From: Mytilinidion resinicola
Lineage: Eukaryota; Ascomycota; Dothideomycetes; Mytilinidiales; Mytilinidiaceae
Direction: 5' to 3'
Length of the DNA stretch: 64,000 bases
NCBI RefSeq assembly: GCF_010093595.1
Contig: NW_022985445.1
Span: 372,001-436,000 of the forward strand
This document shows, piece after piece, positions 32,329 through 46,482 of the stretch. Below the pieces are notes generated by a model, which was not told where the DNA came from, made no database searches, and saw only the letters and a program-made list of their open reading frames with translations. A program made the position numbers and the translations under genes. How positions within the stretch are numbered: position 1 is the first letter of the stretch; the number at the start of each line of letters is the position of its first letter.

Positions 32329-33765
32329 ATGGCCTCTCACCACCTAGGAGGACGCTCTAAACGGGCCTACGACACTCCAATCGCTATGAAAGGTGCTATT
32401 ATCACAATGCGCCTTTTTTACAAGCTTCAATTCCAAGAAATTGAGTCCAAAACTGGGGTTTCCGAGTCCACAGCCGCAAAGATATACTCCCGGGCAAAGC
32501 AGGATGCTGGGAATGAGGATTTCCATGATATGCTGGCTTCTCTCTCTCCCAAATCAGACCGTCCAGGAATGAAACCAAAGATTGCGAACGGCAGCAAGCT
32601 TTCTATGGAGATTCGCAATGATATATTGCGATGGGAGGACTACAAGTTTCAGGACGCTGCTGCGCCGGCACTGCATGCAGCCGGCATGACCGCAGCCAGA
32701 TCAACAATCGAGAGAGTTGCACACGAGCGTCAAGATCCCCTCTGCCCGGTGCCAATTGTACGGGGAATCAGGCCTAAAAAGCCCCCTCTCAATGCCCAGC
32801 AGAAAGACTTGAGATTTAAGCACTGCACCTGGCTACAAAACATCATCAAACGAACCAACTGCGACGTTATTTTTATCTGCTCAGACGAATCACCTAAGCA
32901 ATTTGGCCCTGGCCAGTCCGGAGGAGGAAAGGCCAGAGTCTCAAGGCCTATGGGAGTCAATGCCAATGAATACGCTATGCATGATCCTCCAGTACAATTC
33001 TCCTTCTCTTTTTGGGGTGCCATGTGCTTAGATCCTTCTATTCCAAGGCCTTGCGTTGTATGGGAGCCTGAGTCTCAAAAGCAGAAGAATGAGCTTCAAC
33101 GAAAGGTCATTATTGACAATGAAATTGCTAAGGAAAAAGCTGAGGAAAAGCAACGCCGGGCTTCTATCCAAGGGACAGTAGAATACAACCATATGAAGAA
33201 GGTTAATGACAAGATAAATGGCGACAACGAGCGCCTTAAGCAGCAAGGAATTCGAAAGGGACGGCGTCATCTACGGAGGCCTGAACAGGAGTTCAAATAT
33301 GAGGTTTTCACCCGAGGAAAAGGCAAAGGAATGGACGCGGCTTGGTATGCAAACCACATACTTAAACCTCTTCTTTATCCATACTATAAAGCAGTAAAGG
33401 AGGCAAACCCCGGCAAGGAAGTCTATTTAATTGAGGACAACGTCTCCCTTCACGGTTCAGCTCGGAGGAAGCTCTCTCATTTGGCTGAAGAACTGGGTAT
33501 TCTCTTTGTGGATCATCCTCCCAATTCACCTGATTTACACCCAATTGAGCGGTGTTTTGGGAGATTGAACCATGAGGTGAATATATACGATTGCTACAGC
33601 GCTTCTAAGGAGGCTAAGAGGCAGGCAAAGGAGTGGTTGTTGGAAATGTGGAGAGAGGACAAAGATTTGGGTGACTACATCCTTGGTCGAGCCTCAAATG
33701 ACACCTTTCTATCGGTCGCAAAGAAGTGCAAATTGAAGGGTGGAAACAACAACTTCACAGGATAA
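32329..33765 (+). CDS. Tc1/mariner superfamily transposase
   Basis: 478 residues from the ATG at 32329 (MASHHLGGRSKRAYDTP). The N-terminus holds a helix-turn-helix that likely binds the terminal repeats (FQEIESKTGVSESTAAKIY). The catalytic core has three acidic blocks: DVIFICSDESPKQFG (first Asp), VYLIEDNVSLHGSARR (second Asp) and PPNSPDLHPIERCFGRLNHEV (third acidic residue in DLHPIE), in the Tc1/mariner order. Between the first and second lies a Lys/Glu-rich insertion (about residues 240-345) longer than in classical mariner. No stop or frameshift, so the element could be autonomous. It cuts and pastes the element at TA dinucleotides. Confidence 0.9.
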   Translation: MASHHLGGRSKRAYDTPIAMKGAIITMRLFYKLQFQEIESKTGVSESTAAKIYSRAKQDAGNEDFHDMLASLSPKSDRPGMKPKIANGSKLSMEIRNDILRWEDYKFQDAAAPALHAAGMTAARSTIERVAHERQDPLCPVPIVRGIRPKKPPLNAQQKDLRFKHCTWLQNIIKRTNCDVIFICSDESPKQFGPGQSGGGKARVSRPMGVNANEYAMHDPPVQFSFSFWGAMCLDPSIPRPCVVWEPESQKQKNELQRKVIIDNEIAKEKAEEKQRRASIQGTVEYNHMKKVNDKINGDNERLKQQGIRKGRRHLRRPEQEFKYEVFTRGKGKGMDAAWYANHILKPLLYPYYKAVKEANPGKEVYLIEDNVSLHGSARRKLSHLAEELGILFVDHPPNSPDLHPIERCFGRLNHEVNIYDCYSASKEAKRQAKEWLLEMWREDKDLGDYILGRASNDTFLSVAKKCKLKGGNNNFTG

Positions 33766-33841
33766 TTTGGCACTTTGTTGAGTTGTGGTGGTGCGAACGT
33801 GGATGCGGCATTTTGGTGTTCTGCCCCCTGCAAGTGATCAT

Positions 33842-33869
33842 CGGAATATGCCTTCGGCCGCACCCCTTG
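33842..33869 (-). repeat. Right terminal inverted repeat of element 2
   Basis: 28 bp complementary to 32180-32207 with one mismatch; followed by TA. Confidence 0.9.
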
Positions 33870-34128
33870 TAACAATTAATCTAGAATCATTGCCCGCTGA
33901 CCGACTCCACGGGGTCGGGTTGGTCCTGCTGAGTCTTACAAGGGTGTCACAAGAAGAATGTGAATTGACTTTCCTTACGAAACAGAGTCTTGTGGTACGA
34001 ATGAGCACATCACTTTTAATATAACACCTTTGTATCTGCACGGGAAGCATGTGCTGCAGAAAGTTTCATACCACAACAATTGCGTGTGACAAGACGTGAA
34101 ACGAGATATCTCAGTGTATTCGCATGCG

Positions 34129-34935
34129 TCACTTAACCGTACCCACCAGCGGCCTCTCAACCGCCCCCTCCTCCAAAAGCGCCCTCTCCTCCTCCAAAAG
34201 CGCCCTCTCCTCCTCCCCACCCCCCTCCCCATCCATCCCAAGCGCAACCCTCATCCTCCTCGCCGCCTCCTGCGTATCCCTGATCAAGCACCACACAAAC
34301 CCCACAACCTTCCCACACCTCCTCCACACTCCCCTCCACCCCGTCCCCAACACCAGCAACCCCACCGCATACACCCCCAAGACCACCATCGTGAACGGCG
34401 CAAACGACACACCCATCACGATATGTAGCCCCAAATAAGGATGCCACCGCCAATCATCATAATACACGCCGCGCCTGTCCACCACGACGTTCACAACCGT
34501 CTTCAGCCACGCCACACCAGCAACGAAGAGCGGCATCCCAAGGTAGAAGCCCGTCGCGCCCCACGGCTCCCCCGCGCCAGGCACGAGCGTGAACCACTAG
34601 TGCTCGCGCGCCGCGGGGGACCGACAAGCGTCGAGCTCCAGCAGGCCGAGGATCTGGTTGGCGTAGGTGAGCACGGCGGGGAGGAGGGCGACGGAAGTAG
34701 CGATGGCGGCGATGGTTTTCGCGGTGCTGGAGGGGACGGGCGGTTGGCGTTCTTCTTTGCAGGGCGAGTCGTCGGCCACGAGTGCGAGATAGGCGGCGTC
34801 GGAGGCGGAGCTGATGGCGGCGAGGGCGAAGCAGAGGGCGGTGAGCCAGGGGATGGCGAAGCCCCAGATGGCGCTTCCGGGGTTGGTGTGCGGGATGCTG
34901 TACAGGTTGCGGCAGTAGGTGGAGTTGGGTGGCAT
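34129..34935 (-). pseudogene. Polytopic membrane protein, unknown family, split by an in-frame TAG
   Basis: From the ATG at 34935 (MPPNSTYCRNLYSIPHTN) the frame runs 112 codons to a TAG at 34597-34599, then continues in the same frame without another stop to 34129. Both halves look like one protein: two hydrophobic helices before the stop (IWGFAIPWLTALCFALAAIS and a TAKTIAAIATSVALLPAVL stretch) and at least two after it (GFYLGMPLFVAGVAWLKTVV, MGVSFAPFTMVVLGVYAVGL), then an acidic tail with a duplicated EEERALL unit. Without the stop it would be 268 residues. I do not recognise the family. Either a recent nonsense mutation, read-through, or a sequencing error. It lies 258 bp from the intact transposon. 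Confidence 0.6.
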
Positions 34936-35442
34936 GGTGCTGCGTTTTCTTTGTTGGCCTGTGGTGTTGTGAAGGTGGTCAGGCTGGATGGAAGTTAGGA
35001 GATGAGGGGTGACTTTCGTTTGAAAGTAGGCTGGTGGTTGTTGAATACGAAATGTAGAACGCCATGTGCTTGGCAAGATTGGGTTTGGATGCGCCTCATA
35101 ATGTGAGAGCCGGAATCAATGAAATGCGATTGACATGTAGAATGTCAGTTTTTGACCGTGACCATTGAAGAACGCTTCGGTATTAAAGAGGAGATAGATT
35201 TTGGACGGTGATGGTTTTGCGTTAGGGTCATGTGATGGAGCCCATGCAGCCTCATAATTACTCGCATAAACCGCGAGTGTCTACTCGTATCTCGCACTAT
35301 TTCAAAGTGAGGTTTCGTACGAACGTGTATCTTGAGGATGATTCGGTATTATTAAGTTCCTTTAACCCACGTATCTACATGCCCTGCGCAAGGCATCGTC
35401 CAACCATGCCAACGCCCCTATTGAGCCAACCATTAAATATTA
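34936..35442. other. Intergenic
   Basis: About 500 bases between the membrane-protein gene's start and the CYP51 stop; no feature recognised. Confidence 0.55.
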
Positions 35443-37161
<1,719 letters not shown>

Positions 37162-37684
37162 AGCGGAGGCGACAGAGAGCAGGAGCAAGAGGGTGCGGCG
37201 TGAAGGGTGCGCAGGAAGGGTGAGGTTTTTGTAGAGAGCTCGGTGAACAACAATTTAGCCATGGCCCCTGCAGGCAGCGGCACGATCAAAGTTGGGACGC
37301 ACGCACGGACGGTTGCCCCTGGCCGACTCGTCAGCGTTGAGATCTCTCGGACAGCCGACTCCCGGCTGCCAATACTCACGCCATGCACCACCACCGCGGA
37401 CTTCACTGCACGCACACCGCTGGACTACGCTGATAAGTCGCTACATTTGCACTGCCACTACTCCTATAGGGACAGCCCGCAATTTCCCGACTAGTAGCTC
37501 CCCCTGACGCCCCGCCAAAAGATTCCCATGCCGTCGCCAGTCGCCAGTCACAAGTCGCTCTTTACGAAAGCCCTCGCGCCTCGTGTCCCTTGCCCAGCTT
37601 GCCAGCTTGGCCTTTTGGCCAGATACATAAAGAGACCCACTATAGTCCTGTTCGCCAGTCACAAGCCGTTCTCTACGAGAGAGG
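37162..37684. other. CYP51 promoter region and 3' flank of RAD53
   Basis: 523 bases. Two near-copies of a sequence around the word GCCAGTCACAAG(T/C)CG-TCT-TACGA occur near 37540-37575 and 37650-37685, flanking a short segment. No gene is visible. Confidence 0.5.
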
Positions 37685-39969
<2,285 letters not shown>

Positions 39970-40935
39970 GGTGCTGCCGTTTCTGGTCGCCATGGAGAGT
40001 CGGTGCTGCCTTCTTTCCTATTCACAGCGTGGAGTCGGCACAGCCATGAAGGTGACGAAGGAGGAAAGGTCGAGGGGCAGGATGTGATGTTGGTTGAAGC
40101 TCTGCGGTTCTGCCTTCGAGTCCGCTGAGCAATGGCCGGCAGGGTGCCTGAAGTGCCAAGGCATGTCGGCACTCGTTCGGGCGAGTTCGCCGCGGGCTTG
40201 GTCCGAAGACTCACACCTCCAGGTAGCAGCCTCGAGTATTAAGCCAACGTCTGCATTAGGCCGTCCTCTAACCCTCCGTTTCACTCGACAATCACGCATG
40301 CCTTCCAAAGTCACGCCAAGATCCGCGGAGGTGCAGTAGATGCTCCGCCGCGTAGACGTCAGGTCTCGTTTTCCTCTACTTCTTGAATCTAGTTTAGTAA
40401 ATGCCATAAGGGCAGACGGAGTTAGAGCCATCATCGCCATGGACCAAGGCTCGGAACTCAGGGACTTGAGGTTACGGCGGCTGCAATTCCTTCGACATCT
40501 CTCCATTAAAGAGGCTGGCATTAGACCTCATATTGAAGTGATCCTACAAGCCCAACCCAAACCAGCGGCAGCTCCCTTGGCATTCGTTCAACACTGGGGG
40601 GTACACGCATGGTACAGTGTCTTGTCATAGATATCTGTATATATTGTTGCACTGCTTGTGGTGCCATAGGGTATTATCAGAGTTCCCTACAATATCAGAT
40701 GGAAGTTTAGCATCTTGAATAACATGTAAACTCTTGAGGCCACCCCAGACAGCGGCAGATAGAAGTACGTAGATAGGGAGTGTGATTCGTCGCCCCTGAT
40801 TTCTATTTGTACGTTGAAGCTCTGCCAGCAGTGGGGAAAGTGTACCAAAATCTATAAAGCACTGTACGTGCCCTGGAATTTATAGAAATAAATAGATGGG
40901 GCCAAGTGGTGTGGTTGATTCCTCTGTGGCCGTCA
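39970..40935. other. Intergenic, RAD53 promoter and 3' flank of F-box gene
   Basis: 966 bases. A 96-codon plus-strand frame from an ATG at 40340 to 40630 and a 167-codon minus-strand frame (40018-40521) overlap each other. Neither shows a recognisable motif, so I do not call a gene, though a small gene cannot be excluded. Confidence 0.4.
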
Positions 40936-42378
40936 TCATAGTTCTGGGATCTTCTTGCTCAGCCAAGCTTCCAGATCTGGACTACGATCGACAGGCCATC
41001 GCCTATTCGTTTCCACGATCACCTTCACCCGGGACGCGTCAAAAGCAAGAGGCAGGGACACAGTGGGTTTTGTTCTGGTAGGGTTGCTTGCGAAGCTGAC
41101 ACAAAGTAACTCAAGGCTTCCGAAGTCCATGTCACAGACCGATGCGAGTTCCAAAAGGTGAGGCATGAGATTTTCCTCAGCCCATCCAATACTAAGCCCT
41201 TTCAATGAGGAAGGTAGAATGTCTCTCAGCTTGTATTGTGGGACTTGCAGAAATCGCCCTAGAAGTAGAACCTGTTCAGCCTCGAGGAAAACGAGGTTCT
41301 TGAAATGACTCAACGACTCAAGGCGAGTATGCTCGAGTTCCAGAGGACCCCTTGACATATCTAGGCACAGTCGGAGGCCTTTCAACGAATCGCTCTGAGT
41401 GTTAATGATGTTCTTGAGTTGGGTGGCATTGATCTGTCTAGCACGAAGAAACGGATTCGTAACTTTGAGAGTGAGGTATTCCAAGCCGGTACATTTAGAA
41501 ACAAAGAGTGAGAGTGTTCGAAAGTTGGCGTCCGAGTGCTCAAAGGTCGCAACCTTCACCGGAAGAGGTGTCAGTTCGACGGAGGTGATGTTTTGGTTTG
41601 AAATGTCTCTACCGGTGCGACCACCGTCCGATAAGAACACCTTTTGAAGTGACGGCGCTCCCATCAAGTGTCCAATACGTGAGAGCGACGCACTGTATCC
41701 GATATTATCCGCCGTGCAAGATATGTTGCGCAAATGACGGAAACCATGAGCTACTTGTCTCAGCTGGGACCATGAGAGAGTTTCCTGTCGTGGAATTCCC
41801 GTGAACGATAGGCTCTTGATTCCTGGCAGTATGGCTAATAACAGTATGATCTGGGGTTCCTCGTTTCCTACTTGTAGCTGTTGGATCCATTCTGCGTCGT
41901 CGTGGCCACTCGTCGTATCCCCATAAGCTTGAGAAGGTTCAGAGAAGTCCTCCCAGTCGCCATCGACTGGATCTATCAGATCGGTAATGCCAGCATCCGT
42001 GATCAGTTGGTCGGATTCTTTGGTGGGATCGAGAATTCCTGCTTTCCGGGCGGCCTCTACAAATGCGCTCAAATCTTCGTCTGAGATGGCTCGCGGGCGT
42101 CTCGTTTGGCCGTCGTAATTCCACTTGTGAAGGGTCACGTGCTTCACAAAATGAGCTCGATCGGGGCGCTCGATGATTCGCCGAATGAAAGGTGTGAGAG
42201 AATACGCTGTCTCCTTTTCCCAGCCCCCCTCGTGCACATAATCGTGGTAGAACAACGGCTCCGCGCAGTCTCGAAATAGCTTGCACACGAGCGCAGTATT
42301 GAGCTTATCTGATTTAGATGTGAGAAATGAGAATATGAGATCGAGGATTTCCGTGGCGAGATCTGAGATTCCGGTCAT
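40936..42378 (-). CDS. F-box protein with leucine-rich C-terminal region
   Basis: Intronless, 480 residues from the ATG at 42378. The N-terminus is an F-box-like helix set (DLATEILDLIFSFLTSKSDK, CKLFRDCAEPLFYHDY). From about residue 190 the protein has irregular leucine-rich segments (LLLAILPGIKSLSFTGI, LRHLRNISCTADNIG, TGLEYLTLKVTNPFL, LKGLRLCLDMSRGPLELEH) like fungal F-box/LRR proteins. It probably supplies substrate specificity to an SCF ubiquitin ligase. The family is expanded in filamentous ascomycetes and the target cannot be named. Confidence 0.75.
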   Translation of the reverse strand: MTGISDLATEILDLIFSFLTSKSDKLNTALVCKLFRDCAEPLFYHDYVHEGGWEKETAYSLTPFIRRIIERPDRAHFVKHVTLHKWNYDGQTRRPRAISDEDLSAFVEAARKAGILDPTKESDQLITDAGITDLIDPVDGDWEDFSEPSQAYGDTTSGHDDAEWIQQLQVGNEEPQIILLLAILPGIKSLSFTGIPRQETLSWSQLRQVAHGFRHLRNISCTADNIGYSASLSRIGHLMGAPSLQKVFLSDGGRTGRDISNQNITSVELTPLPVKVATFEHSDANFRTLSLFVSKCTGLEYLTLKVTNPFLRARQINATQLKNIINTQSDSLKGLRLCLDMSRGPLELEHTRLESLSHFKNLVFLEAEQVLLLGRFLQVPQYKLRDILPSSLKGLSIGWAEENLMPHLLELASVCDMDFGSLELLCVSFASNPTRTKPTVSLPLAFDASRVKVIVETNRRWPVDRSPDLEAWLSKKIPEL

Positions 42379-42664
42379 TGCTGATGTGTGTGGAGGTGAG
42401 AAAGGTTGCCTCGGAACGTGCTATGGGGGTTGTTCGTCTCAGCTACCTGGCACGTGCCTGATATGGTCCAATCATCTACCTTCCATTCACTGACCCAGTA
42501 CTCTCTACTGAATACCTCTAGATTTCTAGGCACTTGCATCTGTATTAGTTGCCTGTGAAGCTCCGTCGAGGGCAACAATCACAGCCTTGCAACTCATCGA
42601 TCCGCTCCCTCTTACATGACCTTCTTAAGATCGTTTCTAGCGTCCTTCACTTAGGGCATCCCTA

Positions 42665-43430
42665 ATGAAGACCCTGGTTTCGTTTCCATCGATAACTGTC
42701 TCGGAGTTTGAAGAAGCTTGCCAAGCCATCAATACTAGATTCGATCTTTGTGGTCATCTACAGAACGACTGGAGTCGTGTAGATTTGGTCAAGCAAGACG
42801 TGGTCCATCTGCGCATCACAAGAATCCTCCATCAGACCACCAAGCGGGCGCATTCAAATATTGATGAAGCAGAGGATGAAGTACACGAAGAAGATGAGGT
42901 ATACTCAAACCCAAGCTTTCTATGTTGACAATGGGGCTAAGAGAGGCTAGGAGGCACTTCAATCACGCAGTCCTAGTGAAAGCGGAATACGTATAGAATA
43001 TCAGGTATTCTTGTCCCCAATATATCGGGTGCCGGTACTTTATCTCAACCTCGAGGACCGAAGAGGCGTGGTACCGCCAACCATTGAGTCACTATACGAG
43101 CAAGTCATTCCCGAGCATTTCAAGGCCCAAGTGAGGGATCTGGGGGTCATAGGTGGCATCACGATGGCCGTACGTAGCTGTAGCGCTGTTTTTTTACTAT
43201 TCTGACACGCAGTATAGGACCACCCAATTACTAACAGGCCGGTGTTCTTTGTCCACCCGTGCAACACAGCAGACGCGCTCAGAGCAAGCTTGGAGGAGAC
43301 TAAGATTACAGCAGACCAATACATCTTGCTTTGGATAGGCATAGTTGGAGGATGCGTAGGGCTACAAGTGCCAACTGCTATTGCAATTGCACGAACCAAT
43401 GGTACGCACGGGAAGAGTAACGCTTCATGA
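42665..43430 (+). CDS. ATG10: Autophagy E2-like enzyme Atg10
   Basis: Exons 42665-42898, 42951-43169 and 43218-43430; 221 residues. Atg10 transfers the ubiquitin-like Atg12 to Atg5. The first exon starts FPSITVSEFEEACQAI, matching the Atg10 N-terminal helix. Exon 2 gives IEYQVFLSPIYRVPVLYL, then SLYEQVIPEHFKAQVRDLGV and GGITMA. Exon 3 gives PVFFVHPCNTADALRASLEE with the active-site Cys in HPCNTA, then YILLWIGIVGGCVGLQVPTA. This motif order is diagnostic. The first acceptor was set at 42950 because it keeps frame; use of the CAG at 42970 would not. Small proteins like this are often missed in annotation. Confidence 0.86.
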
Positions 43431-43722
43431 GAGCATTCCGGCCTCATCAAACAACACGCTCTGTCCTTCCAAGCGGAGATTTTACCATACAATCCAACGT
43501 CACGAACAGTCTACACTATCTTCAATAACTTTGTCTAGAGGATCTGAAGGACAGCCAGGGAAGAAGGCAGGAGCATGCCGAAGTGCATCTGACTGGTATT
43601 AGAATTGGACAAATAGTTAATCTATGCTTTTGAATGCAAGATACCTTTATGAAGCTCTTCCAAGCCTCGCCTCTAACGGTGGGGTATTTTTGACCATGAA
43701 CGCGCCTCTGTACTAGGGTCGC

Positions 43723-44352
43723 TCAATCCGAGTCCGACTCTTCCATTGCTGCGTCGTCGTCATCCTCCTCCATTGGCGCATCCTCGTTGTCACTCTCATT
43801 GTCTCGTGTCCTCTTAGTACCCTGGTTGCTCTGAGTCTCCTCGGCTCCGGGAGGGAGGCCACCAAAGGCCATCTGCTGGAGCGGCGTTTGTTCAGTCTCC
43901 TTCTCCATGACCGGAATTTTAAAAGTCCCGTCTAGTTTCGCGATGCTGTCCGACTTGCCCTTCCCGTATGCGATTTTCTATTTGGATGAGCATTCGCCTC
44001 TACGTCTAGACAAGAGAAGGACGCACCATGTTTTTGCCAAAGAACTCAAATCCTTGTAGTGCGCGCATAGCTTGTGAGGCAGCCTGGATATCCCGAAACA
44101 CAATATGAGCTTGCCCGCGCATTTTGGACGTCTTGAGGGCCACGATGTCGAGTACGGGGCCATAGGTAACGAAGAGGAGGTATAGTGAACGCTTGAGATC
44201 AGCCTTCTGGAGCTTGTCGGGGAGGTTGCTGCAGTAGAGCCTCGACGAAGCGTCAGTAAATGAGGAATAATAGGAGGGAGCACTACTCACGTCTGGTTGG
44301 GCATCTCTTTTTGCGCCCCTCGCGACTGTATAGCCATGGAAGTCGTAGCCAT
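43723..44352 (-). CDS. U1A/U2B'' small nuclear ribonucleoprotein
   Basis: Exons (minus strand) 44352-44291, 44240-44027 and 43977-43723; 176 residues. A single RRM of the U1A/U2B'' type: NQTLYCSNLPDKLQKADLKR (the TLYCSNL RNP2), LLFVTYGPVLDIVALKT, MRGQAHIVFRDIQAASQAMR (RNP1), LQGFEFFGKNMKIAYGKGKS, then AKLDGTFKIP. It binds U1 or U2 snRNA stem-loops during splicing. Fungi usually have one such protein related to U2B'' (Msl1 in yeast). The C-terminus is a Glu/Asp-rich tail without a second RRM. It is divergently transcribed from ARPC1 with 207 bp between start codons. Confidence 0.9.
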
Positions 44353-44559
44353 AATTGCAACTTTGCGAGGTTGGAAGAAGCTGGAAGTGGAAGTTATTCA
44401 CGCGAAGTGGAAGTTGACGTCTCCACCAAAAGTCTGTGCGCCGACATCACTTCCGCCCGCCCCACCATCTGACTTCCAGGCACCGCATCACTGCCACTAC
44501 CATTATATTTGCAGGCAATAGTAGAGAGATCCTCCTATTGCACACTTTCCCGATCTACT
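44353..44559. promoter_or_regulatory. Divergent promoter, U2B'' and ARPC1
   Basis: 207 bp between opposing start codons; both promoters must be contained here. No individual site is claimed. Confidence 0.5.
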
Positions 44560-45809
44560 ATGGCTCCTCCAGAGGTTCACCACCTGTTCCACCACCCCAT
44601 TGCGGACCACTCCTTCTCCGCAGATCGCGGGACGCTGGCCGTTGCCCGCGAGAACAACGTCGAGCTCTATGGCAAGACAGGCGGCAAGTTCCAGTTGAAA
44701 GACGAGCTACGAGGCCATGACAAGACCGTGACCGGAGTGGATATCGCTCCCAACAGCGGAAAGATTGTCACTTGCTCGCAAGGTACTTAAGATGTACTAT
44801 GATTGTTGGTGCAGGCGCTGACATCTCCCTCTAGATCGTAATGCCTACGTTTGGGAGCCATCTCCCCAGGGCTGGAAGCCTACTCTTGTTCTCCTCCGTA
44901 TCAATCGCGCCGCTACCTGTGTTCGCTGGGCACCCTCCGAGACCAAGTTCGCCGTAGGCTCCGGAGCTCGTCTGATACCTGTCTGCTACTTCGAAGAGGA
45001 GGATAACTGGTGGGTGTCTAAGCATCTCAAGAAGCCTATTCGGAGCACCATCACTACGGTGGCGTGGCACCCCAACTCGGTGCTTCTGGCTGCGGGATCA
45101 ACGGACGGACATGCTCGAGTCTTCTCAAGTTTCATCAAAGGTGTGGACGCGCGGCCGGAACCGTCGCCATGGGGAGAGCGATTACCGTTTAATACCGTTT
45201 GTGGCGAGTACCTGAACAACACAGCTGGTTGGGTACACAGTGTTGCGTTTTCTCCTAGCGGAGACGCTTTGGCATTCGCAGCACATGACAGCACCGTCAC
45301 TGTCGTTTACCCTAGCGCAGCGGACCAGCCTCCAAAGGCCGTCTTGAGCATCAGCACTCAAGTCTTGCCTTTCATGAGCTTGATCTGGAGCAGTGAAAGC
45401 GAGATTATTGCTGCAGGTTATGTGAGTTGACCATCAAGCAAAGCTTTCTTCATGACTAATACCGGCTTCTACAGGACTGCGAAGCCTACCGACTCCAGGG
45501 CAGTGAGCAAGGCTGGCAGCTAGCTGGATCTTTGGAAGCAGCAAAAGGGCGCCCGGGACTCCAGGATCAGCGGGAGGAATCTGCCTTGAACATGTTCCGG
45601 CAGATGGACCTGAAGGGCAAGTCTTCGGACGACACCAAGCTTAAGACAGTTCATCAGAACACTATCAGCACAATTCGCAGCTATGAGGAGAGCGGAGGAG
45701 TCGTCAAGAAGCTCAGCAGTAAGTCTACCAAACATATATACTTTTTCGTGTTGCTAATTATTTGATAGCCACTGGTGTTGACGGGAGAGCTGTTATCTGG
45801 ACTCTATAG
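44560..45809 (+). CDS. ARC40: Arp2/3 complex subunit 1 (ARPC1/Arc40), WD-repeat protein
   Basis: Exons 44560-44782, 44835-45421, 45475-45718 and 45769-45809; 364 residues. This WD40 propeller is a core part of the Arp2/3 complex that nucleates branched actin at endocytic patches. Seen: HHLFHHPIADHSFSADRGTL, LRGHDKTVTGVDIAPNSGKI, CSQDRNAYVWEP, RINRAATCVRWAPSETKFAV, VCYFEEEDNWWVSKHLKKPI, TVAWHPNSVLLAAGSTDGHA, WVHSVAFSPSGDALAFAAHD. The final 41-nt exon completes the last strand (TGVDGRAVIWTL). Length and order match fungal ARPC1. Confidence 0.94.
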
Positions 45810-46482
45810 ATAGGGTTTTGAGAGCCTAAGGTGGCTTAGTGACTTGATCCTCATTCGAGTCATGAAAATGGACCGGGAACCTTTACACAGCCACACAGAG
45901 AGGTGTACATAGATCTTGGACAAGGCATTTTAGGTAGAAATCAAAGGCCAGAATCATGCTAAGTTTACCTTTTCATACAAGGGTATGTGGACACACATGC
46001 TAGGGCGCTGTGGTCCGTGACGGTGAAAACTGGCTTGATAAACTATACCATGCACGCCTTATTTAATCTCATAATACCCAAATGGCCCAGAGCACTATTA
46101 GCAGCCTGGAATCTGGCTGTAGAAAAGACCGTGCCCAGGTAAAATGGGTGAGGTGGTAACCACAAGAGCCAATAGGATCGCGGAAACAAAAGCCCCACTA
46201 GCGCACTTCGGGGCTAAGCGACGCACTTCATCTTCTCGAAAATCAATCGCACGACGACGACGCAGCAAGCCAGCAACGCCCCGACAACAAGGTAAGAAGA
46301 CCACCCCAGCGTTTCGAGACGCAGCTCACCTCGGGAACAAGCTTGCTGACACTCAATTCCAGCTTCGAGGCCTCAGTGTACGTGCAATCATAGAACCCCC
46401 CACCCCGCCTGGGTCAGCGAAATATCGAAAGTGCCATTCTGACGCTCATCCCTAGTACCGACAATCTCACCAACAATACAAT
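45810..46482. other. Intergenic with likely RPS2 5' UTR
   Basis: 673 bases. The part nearest RPS2 contains a well-formed candidate 5' UTR intron: GTAAGA at 46292, branch-like TGCTGAC at about 46344-46350, and acceptor TTCCAG ending at 46362. Introns in 5' UTRs are common in fungal ribosomal protein genes. Confidence 0.5.

Larger units (their letters stand above)
32180..33869 (+). mobile_element. Tc1/mariner-type DNA transposon, apparently intact (element 2)
   Basis: 1690 bp with 28-bp terminal inverted repeats starting CAAGGGGTGCGGCCGA (32180-32207 and 33842-33869, one mismatch), flanked by TA (32178-32179 and 33870-33871). It contains one long uninterrupted transposase gene. It is related to element 1 (23724-25446) but its repeats differ at a few positions, so the two are members of one family rather than products of one recent jump. 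Confidence 0.92.

Noticed and set aside
27130..34599. A variant nuclear code in which TAA/TAG are read as sense
   Set aside because: Conserved genes across the window (RAD1, RAD53, RPS2, ATP7, RPL14, ARPC1) end normally at TAA, TAG or TGA and contain no internal stops. Only accessory genes are interrupted.
40018..40630. Two overlapping opposite-strand frames between RAD53 and the F-box gene
   Set aside because: Neither has a motif, splice support or protein-like conservation that I can see; kept only as a note in the intergenic entry.
46098..46455. Possible small gene just upstream of RPS2
   Set aside because: Better explained as RPS2 5' UTR with an intron; no conserved protein motif.
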